A DNA stretch of 64,000 bases from Dastarcus helophoroides (Eukaryota > Arthropoda > Insecta > Coleoptera > Bothrideridae), in the NCBI GenBank assembly GCA_028583605.1, contig CM053327.1, forward strand, positions 46,116,059-46,180,058, read 5' to 3'. The translations under genes were made by a program, and so were the position numbers. The stretch's first letter is position 1. Each line of letters starts with the position of its first letter. Under the pieces are notes generated by a model, which saw only the letters and a list, made by a program, of their open reading frames with translations, searched no databases and was not told the DNA's origin. Shown here piece by piece: positions 1 to 13,235 of this stretch.

Positions 1-656
1 CTGTCAATATATATAGACAATTTAAAAACTTGTTTTGTCTATTGAGAGCATGCAAGACATAGATTGGCTCATCATATGTAAAATTTGATACATATTTTCA
101 CCCATTTAGGGGTCGAATTCCGAAAAATTCGTTCTTAGAGGATCACTGCGTCATATAAGGAAACTCTTTGCCAAATTTTAATATACGCGTTGGATAATTG
201 CGGATATTTCGTAGTGAGTAAGTGATATTTGCCCTTTTTACACAAGAAAATGGCAAATAACATACACATATACCTATTTTACATCGATTTAGGAACTCGT
301 ACAAATTTTTAATTCAAGCGAAAGGTAATTTCTTACCAATTTCAGTTATATTGTATTTTGTTAAAATCAAAAAAGCAATAGGTTATGTCTCCATGCAATT
401 CTTTCATTTTAACCAAATCATTTATCCAAGATATTTGCTTCATGTAAAATCACACGCATGGCATCGATTTATTAATTACATTTTTTTTTAACTTTTAAGG
501 AATACTCTTCTCTTATCAACACAAAAAGGGAATCATTGTTATCTGAATGCAGGGGTCTCTGTGTGCAAGCACGTTATTGTTTTACATTCGATTAAAACTC
601 TCGATATCTTAGTTTTATTGAATGAAACGTGGAAGATTACCTTAAAGCTCATTGAC

Positions 657-990
657 AATTTGTTGGATTGAAATACAGAACTTGTCCCCTGAAACCAAGA
701 AAGATTAAAAAACACAACAAACGTTGCTCTAACGCATTTCGACAGCCAAGCGGTCATCTTCAAAGAGATACTAACACCTTATTTTATCGTAAGTATATAA
801 GGGTAAATTTAAAAAAATAAATTTTAGGATTAGGTGTTAGTATCTCCTTGAAGATGACAGTTTGGCTGTCGAAACGCGTTAGAGCAACCTTTGTTGTGTT
901 TTTTAATCTCACGTGACAAATTTTGTATTTCAATTTTTGAAGATAACCAAAGACCAGTCCGTTCTATCAAAATTTGTTGAATAATATTAT
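657..990. mobile_element. HR-C element, head-to-head pair
   Basis: Two HR-C copies face each other around a spacer at about 779-830. The left copy reads on the minus strand and the right copy on the plus strand. Each shows the family landmarks: a 'ggttgctctaacgc'-type block, a GACAGC/GCTGTC-type stem next to GAAA, and a 'tcttggtttcaggggacaa'-like arm, here partly degraded. The left stem reads GACAGC against a mutated partner and is decayed. No protein is encoded. Confidence 0.75.
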
Positions 991-1360
991 CATTGTGGTA
1001 AAATTTTGATGGTCGACTAACATAATACTTTGAATTGACGTTAGTTGAAACTATGAACATCTTCAACTAACATTTATTTACACTTTGATTGGATAACATT
1101 TCATAAACTTCAATTAAATGACTTTTAGGCATTATCAATCAACATTTAAAAATTGAAATACAAAAAAAAAATATCTAAAAATCTTTTTTTTCCCAGTGAA
1201 GTATATAAGAGCATAGCTTCTAAAAATATCAGTTTAAATCAATTTCTTGTTATTATAAAGAAGGTTCTACTCTGGCGACGTCTTATATTGTTTTTTTTTT
1301 GTTGAAAGAAACCCAATTAACAACTCATTAACTATATCCAGTAATGGATGTAACAATTAA

Positions 1361-2290
1361 ATATTGTAATGGTCTGTGAAGTTACAAATTATCTGCTAAA
1401 TGTTTAATGTTATAAATTATAAAATAATAACAAAACATTAGGGCCCGAAAAATTATTTATAGGTTAGAAACTTGTGTCGAATGTTTATAAGTAATTAGGG
1501 CTATAAAGATGGTAAGTAATTGTTTGTTCGCGACTTCGAGAAATCGAATATTCTAGTATGTTTAAATAACTAAAAAGTACTAAACATTTTCTGAAAAACT
1601 TTTTTAATTCTGACATATTATTAAATTGAAATTTAGAAAAAATTGCTTGATGACTCCCGTGATATCTTACGTTGTAATGGTCTGTGAAGTTAAAAGTTGT
1701 CTACTAGATGTTTAATATTGTAAATTATAAGCAATTAATAAAATATTAGGGATATACGTAGTCAGAGAAATTATTTATAGATTTGAGACGTGTGTCGAAA
1801 GTTTACAAGTAATTAGAGCTATTAAGTAGATTGTTTGCGACTTCGAGAGATCGAATATTCTAGTATGTTTAAATAACTGAAAACTAGTGAATATTTTTTG
1901 AAAAAGATTTTTACTTTCGACACACTATTAAATTGATATTTAGGAAAATCGTTTGATGATTCGCGTTCACGACGTCCTACGTTGTAATGGTGTGTGAAGT
2001 TAAAAGTTGTTTACTGGATATTTAACATTATAAATTATAAGCTATTAATAAAATATTAGGGAGATACATAGCCTAAGAAATTATAGGTTTGAGACCTCGG
2101 TCGAACGTTTACAAATAATTAGGGCTATAAAAAAGGTATATGTTTGTTCGCAACTTCGAGAGATCGAATATTCTAGTATGTTTAAATAACTGAAAACTAT
2201 TGAACATTTTCCGAAAAAGTTTTTTAATTCTGCGCACTATTAAATTGATATTAAAAAAAATCGCTTGATGACCCACGTTCGTGATATCCC
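1361..2290. repeat. ~310-bp tandem repeat, 3 copies
   Basis: Three successive units begin with 'ttgtaatggtctgtgaag' or close variants at about 1364, 1672 and 1982. Each later contains 'gagatcgaatattctagtat'. The copies differ by scattered substitutions and small indels, so the array is old. It has no open frame and no recognised element. The flanking sequence 991-1360 and 2291-3037 is AT-rich with nothing I can name. Confidence 0.8.
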
Positions 2291-3037
2291 TTAAATTAAA
2301 TAAGTTCTATAGGGACCACAAAAACCAAAATAAAATAAATAAATATAATATACCAAAATAAAATAATTTTGTGTTCTATATAGACTCTAACATTAACCAA
2401 TTATTCTGAAAAGTTATAAAGAACAAAAAAAATGTCTAAATTCTTTATAGAATCTCACCCGTTTAATTCATCATATTATGATGTGACATTTGATAGATTT
2501 TTTGCTAAAGCTTTTGGAAGCAAGGTTATAAAATAACTACTTTAGTCTGTTATTTTCTGTAAAGACTTATTTGTCTCGGGAAGAAAATGGAAAGTCTTAA
2601 ATGCGTAATAGATAAATATGCTCGTTGTATATGTTCTGGTACACAACGCCTAAAACTTAAACTACCTAAGTTGTAGAATAGGAGTCCTTCTACATGTCCA
2701 TGCTCTGATAATTCGAGGGGTGAACTTCATCGAAACTTACTCCTGATAGAAACTTGGTCATTCAAGATATTTGTAATATCCCTTCGATTGTTAAAACTTG
2801 AGGTTACCACGAGAATTTCTACAGTTACAATGCGTTTAATTAGAAATAATTCGATGTGCCCTCATCGGGGATTATTGCAAACCATCTAATAGGCGTAATA
2901 AATAAATGCTTTATTCAGGAATCAGTACTAACTGCATTCACTTAAGAACATCCAAATTACTATGTTTGTCCACATACAAGAATTTTATCTGGGATTGTAT
3001 ACCGTGAAAAAGTAATTGAGCTTACACGCTTGTTATA

Positions 3038-3660
3038 TTTTTTAATTTTTCTTGGTTTCAGGGGACAAGATTTGTATATCGTATATCAATTTTTAAATAT
3101 AACCAAGGACAATGAAATACAAATCTTGTCCCTGGAAACCAAGAAAGATTAAAAAACACAACAGAGGTTGCTCTAACGCGTTTCAGTAGCCAAGCTATCA
3201 TCTTCAGAGAGATAATTTTTCTGAGTTTCAGGGGACGGGTATTTCAATTGTTGAAGATAAACAAGGACCAGTCCATTCCACCAAAAAAGAATGTTTCGAT
3301 AGCCAAGCTATCATCTTCAGAGAGATAATCTTTTTGGATTTAAGGGACAGGTATTTCAGTTGTTCAAGATAACCAACGACCACTCCATTTCACTAAAAAA
3401 AGGGATAAATTTCGATAACCAAGCTATTATCTTCAGAGAGATAATCTTTCTTGGTTTCAGGGGACAGGTATTTCAGTTGTTGAAGATAACCAAGGACCAG
3501 TCCGTTTCACCAAAAAAAGAATAAGTTTCGATAGCCAAGCTATCATCTTCAGAGAGATAATCTTTTTTGGTTTCAGGGGACCGGGATTTCAATTGTTGAA
3601 GGTAATCAAGGACCAGTCCGTTCCAACAAAAAAGGACAAGTCTGTTCCACCAAAAAAAAG
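3038..3660. mobile_element. HR-C tandem array
   Basis: An HR-C pair (3038-3210) is followed by about four short head-to-tail units of roughly 115 bp, with 'gatagccaagctatcatc' near 3183, 3298, 3414 and 3531. In the internal units the sequence outside the GATAGC/GCTATC stem has changed and the ACGCGT segment beside GAAA is lost. They are therefore degenerate with respect to the ribozyme core, although the hairpin stem itself is kept. Confidence 0.75.
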
Positions 3661-5157
3661 TACGTTAGTTGGTTTTGGAAGAACAAATATTACGTCCCAT
3701 TGTGACAGCGAATGTTATATTCGCTGTAATTGATTAATTTTGTGTAGAAGAATATTTCATAAAATATAATGCAAGTAAAGAAAAATTTCACGACAACAAA
3801 ACTTCTTGTTGCAAAAACGCTGGAAGCATTTTAATATAACTTGACTTTTTTAATTGGATGTATTATATCATGTTGTTTAAAGCATATACAATTCGTCCCT
3901 TTAGATCTTTCCGGCTAAAGCAAATATTATTTCAAAGCTTTACAAAATTATAGAGCAGATTTTGGTCGATTGTGAAACAATATACATAATATAAATAAAT
4001 TAATTAACATGGCAGTGATACTGTTTCAATATTTTAATAACTAAAAATATTTAAATGACGAGAATTGTTAACTTTGTTTACATTGAATCAACTTTTTTTA
4101 GATTAAATTCACTTTTCTACATCAAGTCCACTTTTTTCAGATAGAACTGAATATCTACATCAAAGATAAACTTTAGAAATAAAATCCCATGTGTAGATTT
4201 GTGATGATTCTGATCTTTACTCTTTAGACGCATAATTCTTGTACAATTTGTTTTCCACAATTTGTTTCTATAATTTTTTTTCTATAATATTTTTTTTATA
4301 ATTTTTTTAAAGTTAGAATAGAGGTTTCAAAAATATACATGTTTGAATGCCATCCGCGGGGTTAAAAAATGTCCCCTTGTTGGCTGTCAATTACTGATAT
4401 ACTGTTGCACCCTTTTTCAAGTTTACGATATCCACCTCGATAAAAATTTAATACTTTACAGTTTTTCTAATCTGTAATAACTATTTTTTCATAAGAAGCA
4501 TAGAAATAGAAATATGTAGGAAAATTTATCATTTTTTTGGGCTAGAAAGCTCACCTTGCCAGCTCGTACTCATATTTAGCAACAAATAAAACGATTTCCA
4601 GCTTTCTCTGAATTATTTCACCAAAAAATCTTAATTTTACTGGACTTCAAATGCAAGCGGGTGTAATTTATTTATTAAAATTCAAACGTGAAGAAAAGTG
4701 TTACTTAAAAAATCATAAATGGGCCTACTTTTCAGGGGGTTGGTTTCACGTGAAGTATTTCGTTGCAGATTGTTTATCTAATTTAAAAAAATTGCCCCAA
4801 TTGCGAATTTCACTTAATTTTAATATAATAAGCAAACTTGAGCTCGCTTACAGAAGATGGCAAGCTTCAAAGTCTTCAAACAAAGACACAATACCTGCGC
4901 TTTGTAGATTAGTTAAGGATTACATATTTAATAAGTAACATGGAGGTTAAATTGCATTTTATTTAATTATGTCCCAAGAGCAAACTTATCAAAGATCTCG
5001 GTCCCTAGAGTGATAGACTTATCAAAAAGTTTGCGTCAAAAAATCCTTTTATAAAATATTTTTAACAATTTAACATCGTTTACTTAATACACATCAATCT
5101 GGCTGTGCAATAATCGATAATCAGTCGTAAAGTGCTTGTAGAAACTTGGTAACTTAC
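3661..5157. other. AT-rich non-coding (probable intron)
   Basis: I see no convincing gene here. On the minus strand it would be the first intron of the secreted-protein gene whose signal-peptide exon lies at 5158-5236. A 95-codon plus-strand open frame at 4651-4938 has no recognisable domain. Confidence 0.4.
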
Positions 5158-5236
5158 GTTTAGCTTCCGCTCCTTCGGAACTTAACACCATCAACATAGC
5201 GACAGTCCCAAGAAACACGGCAGTCAACGAAGTCAT
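5158..5236 (-). CDS. First coding exon of a secreted protein (signal peptide)
   Basis: Read on the minus strand, ATG at 5236 opens 26 codons with a short polar start (MTS), a hydrophobic core (LTAVFLGTVAMLMVL) and a small-residue end (SSEGAEA). This is a textbook Sec signal peptide with probable cleavage after AEA. It is followed by Lys and one base of the next codon, then a perfect donor GTAAGT. The upstream minus-strand sequence is unusually GC-rich for this window, as expected of a 5' UTR and promoter. The next exon was not found between 1 and 5157, so the mature product is unknown. Small secreted peptides such as neuropeptide precursors often have an intron at this point, but that is only a possibility. 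Confidence 0.6.
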
Positions 5237-5480
5237 TTTTTGGCGGATGCGACGGACTAATGCTTTTGTACGTTAACAGAAGGTGGTTCGTGAGGCTCCG
5301 AGCTGCGACGACAGCAATATAACAGGTAAACCTTTTGTCTTCGAGGGCCAACTTTTGAAATGAACGAGGTTGTGGCCGTCCTGCCTTTTCATTCAAGCGG
5401 CGAAGCCTTGCGCCGCGTGCTTGTAAATTTCCCACCCATCGCGGTTAGTTAGTGTTTTACCTCCCACCGGCTGCGTCAAT
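5237..5480 (-). promoter_or_regulatory. GC-rich 5' UTR / promoter block
   Basis: This stretch lies just upstream of the signal-peptide ATG on the minus strand. It contrasts sharply with the AT-rich surroundings, with CpG-containing runs such as 'gccgcgtgcttg' and 'cggctgcgtc'. No single core-promoter motif can be assigned with confidence. Confidence 0.35.
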
Positions 5481-6699
5481 GGGTAGTTTGTTGTAATCTA
5501 AACCACGTCCCACAAGCTCAAATTAGAAAAAAAAATGTATTGGAGGAATTTTAATGGTGTCGCATATTAAGATATTATTTTGAATTTTAAACGATTGGAT
5601 GAATTCTGTCGTGAAATTTGTGTTGTGGATTTAATTTCCTCGATTAACAATGAGTAAAAGCGGTCAGCTTTCACATCGTGGTAGATTCCATTAAAGGAAT
5701 TAATACCTGAAAGTATGTATAAATGACAAAAGGAAGACCTTTTGGCCTTATTCATAATATCCTCCCTGCGTGTCACAATAGTTTATGTGTACAAAATTCA
5801 TCGCGCTTCAAAGAATTTATAAGTAACATTTCTTTGAAAAACAAAAGTCGTTGACATTTTAGATTTTTATTATACAATTTAACTGTTACCATATTCTTAT
5901 TAAACGGTTATTGATACGACCAATTAGGATTAACATCAATTAATAAAAAAAATAGCTCATAAATCCAATCCAATATTGTTAGTTAAAAAGTAATGAATAT
6001 TTTATTATTACAGCAAGAGAATTCATGATAAAACTTTAAAAGCTTTATAGTCATGTTACGAAATAAGCTTTTAAAGGTTTGAAGTTTTCTAAATTGCGCT
6101 TAGTAAAGTAAGAAGAACTCTAATTTGAATGGTATTTTAAGAAAATGAAATTTCTTGAGAGCATTAATAAAAACCTTATTCCTTCCTCTTTTAAAATATG
6201 TACATATTGTATCAAGCCTGTAACCAGGATATTTTTTCGGGGGGGCTGCGATCCTTCTGCTTAAACTACTTAGTCTTTGCTTGCGTTTAGGTTAGAGCTA
6301 AGAAGCCACGGTCCAATACTACTTTACTATTAATATTACTATTGTATACAAATATGCTAAAATATAAAAAAATACACTAAATACATTTCTACAGTCTAAC
6401 TCTTCTAACATTCTGACAAAGTAGCTGGAGAAATATCTCTTTGTTTTTAAATTTTTTTCAAATTTCGATTTCGTTCATAATTTTTTAGTTTTTTTTAAGT
6501 TCAAGTTTCCTCTTAGCGTCCAACTCGTTTTCTAACTGGCAACAACTTTAATTCCTACGTTTTTATTTTTGGCAATTTTGGGAATTATTGTTGTTATCTA
6601 AATTTGTAATGTCGAAATGCGTTTGATTCTTCCGAATTTCGAAAATAATTTTTGCTATAAAGTTAAATATCGTTTTTTTTTAATTTTTGGAAAGCGAAT
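5481..6699. other. No feature recognised
   Basis: AT-rich sequence with only short chance open frames. I see no repeat structure or gene. Confidence 0.5.
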
Positions 6700-8250
6700 G
6701 TAGAACCGTCAGATTCAAATTGGAAATTTGGAAAAAAAAAGACCAAATTTCACGAAAATCCAGAAATTTACGGAAAAAGTCCAAATTTTAGGAAAAACGT
6801 TGAAACTGAGGTTTGAACTAAGGATCTTGAGAAAAAATAGCAAATTTAGAGAAACATTCGATATTTTATTTTAAGCGCCCAAGGTTTCTTAGATACATAA
6901 AAAAATGTTAAGAAAACCAGAAAACAAACGTGTTCAACTCATGCACATTCATTTTAGAACACGTGGATGCTCCTGAAAGATCCCCAATGTTGTCCCTAAA
7001 TTTGGGGACAAACTTCAAAATTGGCAACGCCGCAAATAGCGAAGTTCCATGATAAAGATAAAACTGTCGAGATTGGAGTAGAAATTTTAAAAAATTAGAC
7101 ATTTCGATTTTAAATTTGAAACTTTTGGAAAACGAATGTAGAACCGTCAGATTCAAATTAAGAATTTAGAAGAAAAAAGACCAAATTTCACGAAAATCTT
7201 GAAATTTACGGAAAAAGTCCAAATTTTAGGAAAAACATTGAAACTGAGGTTTGAACTAAGAATCTTGAGAAAAAAAAACCAAATTTAGAGAAAAATTCGA
7301 TATTTTATTTTAAGCGCCCAAGGTTTCTTAGATACATAAAAGAATGTTAAGAAAACTAGAAAACAAACGTGTTCAACTCATGCACATTCATTTTAGAACA
7401 CGTGGATGCTCCTGAAAGATCACCAATGTTGTCCCTAAATTTGGGGACAAACTTCAAAATTGGCAACGCCGCAAATAGCGAAGTTCCATGATAAAGATAA
7501 AACTATCGAGATTGGAGTAGAAATTTTAAAAAATGAGACATTTCGATTTTAAATTTGAAACTTTTGGAAAACGAATGTAGAACCGTCAGATTCAAATTGG
7601 GAATTTAGAAGAAAAAAGACCAAATTTCACGAAAATCTTGAAATTTACGGAAAGAGTCCAAATTTTAGGAAAAAGGTTGAAACTGCAGTTTGAACCTAAA
7701 AATCTTGAGAAAAAATATCAAATTTAGAGAAAAACTCGATATTTTATTTAAACCGCCAAAGGTTTACTAGATACATAAAAAAATATCAAAAAAAGTCAAA
7801 AAGAAATCTTTTCAAATCATGCACATTCATTTTACTACACGTGGATGCCCCTAAAAGATTCCTAATTTTGTCCCTAAATTTAGGGAGAAAACTTCATAAT
7901 TGGCAACCCCACAAATAACGAAATTACGTGACAAAGGTGAAAATTTCGAGACTAAAGTAGACATTTCAGGAGAAGATAGACATTTCAGGAGAAGATACAT
8001 ATTTCAGGAGAAGATAGACATTTCAGGAGAAGATAGATATTTAAGGAGAAGATAGACATTTCAGGAAAAGATAGATATTTCAGGAGAAGATAGACATTTC
8101 GATTTTAAAATCGACGTTTTAGGAAAACAAATGTAGAACCGTCAGATTTAAATTAGGAATTTGGAAGAAACAAGACTACATTTCACGAAAAATCCCCAAA
8201 TTTACGGAAAAAGTTCACATTTTAGGAAAACGTTGTAACTACAGTTTAAA
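6700..8250. repeat. ~438-bp tandem repeat, about 4 copies
   Basis: 'gaaccgtcag' recurs at 6703, 7141, 7580 and 8136. The first three units are 438-439 bp apart and nearly identical over long stretches, for example 'cacgtggatgctcctgaaag'. The last unit is stretched to about 556 bp by an internal minisatellite at 7960-8100. Open frames inside are products of the repeat. Confidence 0.85.
7960..8100. repeat. 19-bp minisatellite
   Basis: About seven to eight copies of a unit close to 'atttcaggagaagatagac', with a few substitutions, expanded inside the third-to-fourth unit of the 438-bp tandem repeat. Confidence 0.85.
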
Positions 8251-10470
8251 CTGAAAATCTTGAAAAATAGACTGATTTTAGATGGTTTTTTTGTCATTTC
8301 GACTTTTTTTAAAAGAATTCAACTATTTTTTAACGATTGAATTTTATGACGAAATGATGAGATTTCGTTTTGAAAATTTCGAACCTTTCTGAAAATTTCG
8401 ACTCTTTTTTTAAGTTTTTTAATAACTTTCACAATTATTTAATAGTTTGACCATTTTGAAGATTTGGACTTTTTTCTGGAAATAACGACTTTTGTCGAAA
8501 ATTTTATTTATTTAGAAATTTCTACCATTTTTCAATTTGAATTAGATTTTTTGTTAAATGCGAACTATGTTAATACTTTTATTTTTTTTTCTTAAAATTC
8601 AAAATTCAAAATCTTGGTATTTTCTTCAAACCTACAAATATTTTGATTCTTTGATTCTTTCCAGAAACCTGGAAATTTTTCTAAAATTTTTGTGAAAAAT
8701 GTCAGATATCGAAAATCTGAAATCTTGAGTTTTTTCAATTTAGAATTTAAATTCGAAACGTTCAGAAAAGTCGACATTTAGAGTAAATAAACAATAATTG
8801 TGACTGTATTTATACTTAAAAATAAGCAGAATTCATTAATTAACATTTTTTTTAAATATTAGCTTTTTTAGAAATTTTAAATTTCCAAACAAATAGTAGA
8901 ATATGTTAATTCTTAACAAATTTACACTGTTCGAACTCGAAATTTTTAGTTTTTTAAATCCTTAATTTTAGAAATAAGTTGACATTTAAAATTACTCTCT
9001 GAATCCGAAGAAAAAAGAGGCTATAATTTCTGGAAAAAAAAGGTTTGAAGTTAAAATTTTCTAAAAAAAAATCTCTAATTTCCAAAAGATAAAATCTATT
9101 AACAAAAGCTAATCACACTTAACATTTTGCTTTGAAACAAAATTCAAAAAATAAGCTTTGATATTTCCTCAAACTTTTAATGTTTTTTCAAAATAACCAC
9201 GGGATCTTTTAAATTAAATGTCTAGAAAGAAAGTCAAAATATTTTAAATAACTCTGAATTTTGAATCAGTGCTAATGTAAAAATTTTGAAAAACTAAATT
9301 CATTAATCTTTTTTTTTAAATTTCGACTTTAATCTCGACATTTTTAAACTCTTTGTAAAAAGTTGCAAAAATTTTATAAATTTTCTGAAAATATGAATTT
9401 AATTGAAATGTCGTGATTAAAAGTAAAAAATTTCTTTGTTAAAGTTGAGATTTGATAACTAAGATGAAAATTTTAATAGTTTTTTAAAAGTTTTCAGTTG
9501 GAAGTCGAATTTTGGAGGATAAAGTCGAATTTTTGAAATCTTAATCGAAATATAAACAAATTAACTTTATAACAAAAAATTTATTTATTAGGTAAAAACT
9601 TTTTAAAAAAATTTAAAAAATCGAATTAAAGTGATGGTTAAAAGTTATTAAACAAATCCTGAATTTTCCAACTTAAAAATGTTTTGTGTACAACTTAAAA
9701 TTTATAAAAGAATCTACATTTTAGACATTTTTTTAAAAGTTTAATCGCCATGCTGGAAAACTTATAGAAGAAATTCATGAAAATAACTTATTAAAAAATG
9801 TCTTCTTAAAATAATGGCTTATAAGATATTTTGATTTTTTAGTAAAGCGTCTAATATTCAAAATTTTATTCAAATACCGAATTTAAAACATAAATTTTTA
9901 AATTCCAAAACTGTTAAACTTTTATCACAAGATCCAAGTTTTTCTCAAAATTTGGTGTCAAATCTCGAAAAATCGCTTGTATAAATTTACAGTTCTCAAA
10001 ATTTGAATTTTTTTCTCAAAATGGGGGAGTTTAAGCTTAAAAAACATGCAAAATTCAACATTATTTTAATAGAATTTAAAAGATAAGATTGAAATCTTAA
10101 ATAATAAAAAAAAATGTCAAGAAAAGTTTAAATTTTTTTAGAAAAAGTCAAAGTTTTGAAAAAGTTTTTAATATTTAGGGAGAAAATTCAACAATGAACT
10201 CGAAATTTCAAGAACCTCTTTGTTTGAAACTCTCATACTCCTTGTAAATATTCTGAGTATAACCTAAAATCTATTTTTTTTTTAATTTCGACTGAGATTT
10301 CAAAATGTTTTTTTTTGTTGTTAATTATGAGTTTTGGCCTGTTACTGCCATTTTTTCAGTATTTTACCTTTTTGGTGCCTTCTTTAGATTTTCGTTGTTG
10401 CCTAATTTAACATTTTGTTCACCTTTTTACATTGCTTGATTGTACTTAAAATCCGGTCTCTAATAATAAG
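8251..10470. repeat. Degenerate AT-rich motif field
   Basis: Long stretch of imperfect short runs related to 'gaaatttcga', 'aaaatttt' and 'tttttc', with no gene or ordered period. It resembles a decayed form of the satellite at 25-32 kb. Confidence 0.5.
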
Positions 10471-10779
10471 AAATGGCGCCAAATTTGAACAAAAAAAAAC
10501 ATCCTTGCATTTCAACACGAAAACAAAATGATCCATTAAAAATGGTTTTTAAAAAGGTCGCACATCTGGAAAGTTTAGTTTTATCTAGTATGAAGCCAAA
10601 AAAATTCGGGGCCCCCCCTGGTTACGAGCCTGTATTGTATGTTTGTATAGTACAGGGTGTCTCATTTTCTTTCTCGTTTGAACCAAATTGACCAAAATAA
10701 AACAAAGTTGCGTAATTTATAGGCGAACAATGGACAAAAATGAAATTTGGAGCAAACCTAAACTGAGTTTAACTTTTTG

Positions 10780-11520
10780 GGTTCTATTTTTACTAAGCCT
10801 CCCTTAAACTTTTTGAGTTCTATTTCTACTAAGCCTCCGGAATACGTGGTTAAAATTAAAAGCAAAAACTGAATTACCCCCTATCATCCCCTAATTAAGA
10901 TGTACATCTTGAAGTACGAAATTTGTCCCCTGAAACCAAGAAAGATTAAAAAACACAACAAAGGTTGCTCTAACGTATCCCTCTGCTACATTCTAGTCAA
11001 CTCTTACTTCCTCATACTTATTTTTGATTCATCATTCATCATACTTATGTTGAATGATGAGTGTATCACTAAAATAAAAAGACTTAGAAAATTGAAACAC
11101 AAATCTTGTTCCCTGAAACCAAAAAAGATTAAAAAACACAACAGAGGTTGCTCTAACGTATCCCTCTGCTACATTCTAGTCAACTCTTACTTCCTCATAC
11201 TTATTTTTGATTCATCATTCATCATACTTATGTTGAATGATGAGTGTATCACTAAAATAAAAAGACTTAGAAAATTGAAACACAGATCTTGTTTCCTGAA
11301 ACCAAAAAAGATTAAAAAACACAACAGAGGTTGCTCTAACGCATTTCGATAGCCAAGCTATCATCTTCAGAGAGATACTTCGACAGCTTGGCTATCGAAA
11401 CGCGTTAGAACAACCTGTGTTGTGTTTTTTAATCCTTCTTGGTTTCAGGCGACAAGTTTTGTATTTCAATTTTTGAAGACGACCAAAGACCAGCTCGTTC
11501 CACCAAAAAAAAAGATGTAC
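10780..11520. mobile_element. HR-C composite with 183-bp tandem duplication
   Basis: HR-C arms ('gtcccctgaaaccaag') at about 10925, 11110 and 11290 are joined by a repeated spacer ('ctctgctacattctagtc') with period 183 bp. They end in a head-to-head HR-C palindrome at 11335-11500. Because 183 is a multiple of three, a 150-codon open frame at 10900-11352 stays open through the copies. I regard that frame as a by-product. The left flank and first unit are shared with 13640-14012. Confidence 0.7.
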
Positions 11521-13040
11521 ACATACACACTATTAAAGAAATTAATCCGAAGCGATCGTGTCCGATTTAGTCACTTCTAAGCAGTTTAATGATATTCAAA
11601 TACTCTCATTAAACACTATTATTTTATAAACGTCAAGGCGTAGTTTCTTTGTTGGGTAAATTCAGCAACTCCTCTTGCCTAAAGCTAAGAATTATATGCA
11701 TTACAAAGACGCGTAATTCCAAAGGAAACATAAAGATATACTGGGGCGATACCCAAGGGTGCTGAAATCGATATTGTAGAGTATTGTATTGTTGGCAAAT
11801 GGTAATCATGAATGAAAACAAAAATCTACAAGGGTCTTATTTTTCTGTTTATTTCTGCCAATAGCAGATTGCACTCATCTAAGAGGAACGCGGCTTATTT
11901 TACATTCTGATTTCTGTTATACGAATCGCACCAGGGGGGACTATAACCGAAAATGTTCAGCTTTTCCTCGATGATACTTCAGAGTTTGGATCCACTGCAG
12001 ACAGTTTACGATGAATATTCAAATATAAAGAAAAGTTGTACCGGCTTGTTTATTTTTTGTTTTACGAGAAGCAAAATTGAATGATTTTTTTTATAGCGAG
12101 CGAGGCGGTGAGTTATTTTATGGAAAAGTCAATTGATGACACGCTTTAGAACTATTTAAAACTTGAGCAACTACATTACTTTTAGTTGTTTAAATAAATT
12201 AACAAAAGAGGCATATTTTGGTTTTTTTTCAGCTTAGCTAAAAACTCTCCCTATAAGTAAATTTTATCGAACGATTCTTAAGTTATATTACATTAAATCT
12301 GTGATAAGTTCTTTAATTGTAAAACTTTTAACGTTCGCAATTTAGAATTTTACTCTTACAGCTTTCAATTTACTAGTAAATTGTATCACCACTAAATAAT
12401 GTATTAGTCATTATCGTAAAAAAAACTAATCGCCAACTTTTGCTACTTTGTTTTAAAATCAAGTTTATGCTGCACGTTGGCCAAATAAAAGGGCGTTCAG
12501 CAAAGAATGGAATATTGCAACAAAAGGTGTAGAAATATGGGGGCAGATTTGCAGGTAAAAATATTTTAATTTTCATCCTTCATCAGGTGGTAACCATTTT
12601 TTTAAATAGAACGTCATATTTTTTTAATTGCATATTTGGATTATTTGCAACCTTTTTATTAACTATTTCTAAAGTACATACAAAACTAAAGCCAACAGTG
12701 AAGGAACTAAATACAATTTTGATCTTTTGATGAAGAGCTACTTAGCTGGAATTCTAAATTATTCAGTAAAGTGTGACATTTCTTTATTACTTTATCAGAG
12801 ATTGCTACTTTTTAAAACCACATTCAGAGTCGGTGACAAAACACATTTTATGACTCCCAGAGCTCACACATTGTTTTTATATGGTTTTTGATGTTAATAT
12901 TTAAACCCTGATGCCATTTGCCCCAATCCTTTTACTTCAATTAATTAGTTTTATGATATCTGGTGCCTATACATTAGACGAGATGCAATTATTAGAATAT
13001 AAAAAGCATTATACTATGTACGTTAATCTACATCCCTATC
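11521..13040. other. No feature recognised
   Basis: Unique-looking AT-rich sequence. Short open frames on both strands show no domain, start context or splice pattern that supports a gene. Confidence 0.45.
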
Positions 13041-13044
13041 CATA

Positions 13045-13235
13045 CATTAGTAGAAATACAGAACTTGTCCCCTGAAACCAAAAGAGATTAAAAAACACAG
13101 AACAAAGGTTGCTCTAACACGTTTCGACAACCAAGCTATCATCTTCAGAGAGATACTTTAATCTTTCTTGATTTCAGGGGACAAGTTTTATATTTCAATT
13201 TTTGAAGATAACCAAGGACCAGTCCATTCCACCAA
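13045..13235. mobile_element. HR-C element
   Basis: Carries the cleavable-side block 'ggttgctctaaca' with 'gacaaccaagctatc' and both arms ('cttgtcccctgaaaccaa' and 'ttgatttcaggggacaag'). The stem is partly unpaired here, so this ribozyme-like copy is probably decayed. Confidence 0.7.

Noticed and set aside
4651..4938. 95-codon plus-strand open frame
   Set aside because: No domain, no signal, no splice context. It overlaps the likely first intron of a minus-strand gene.
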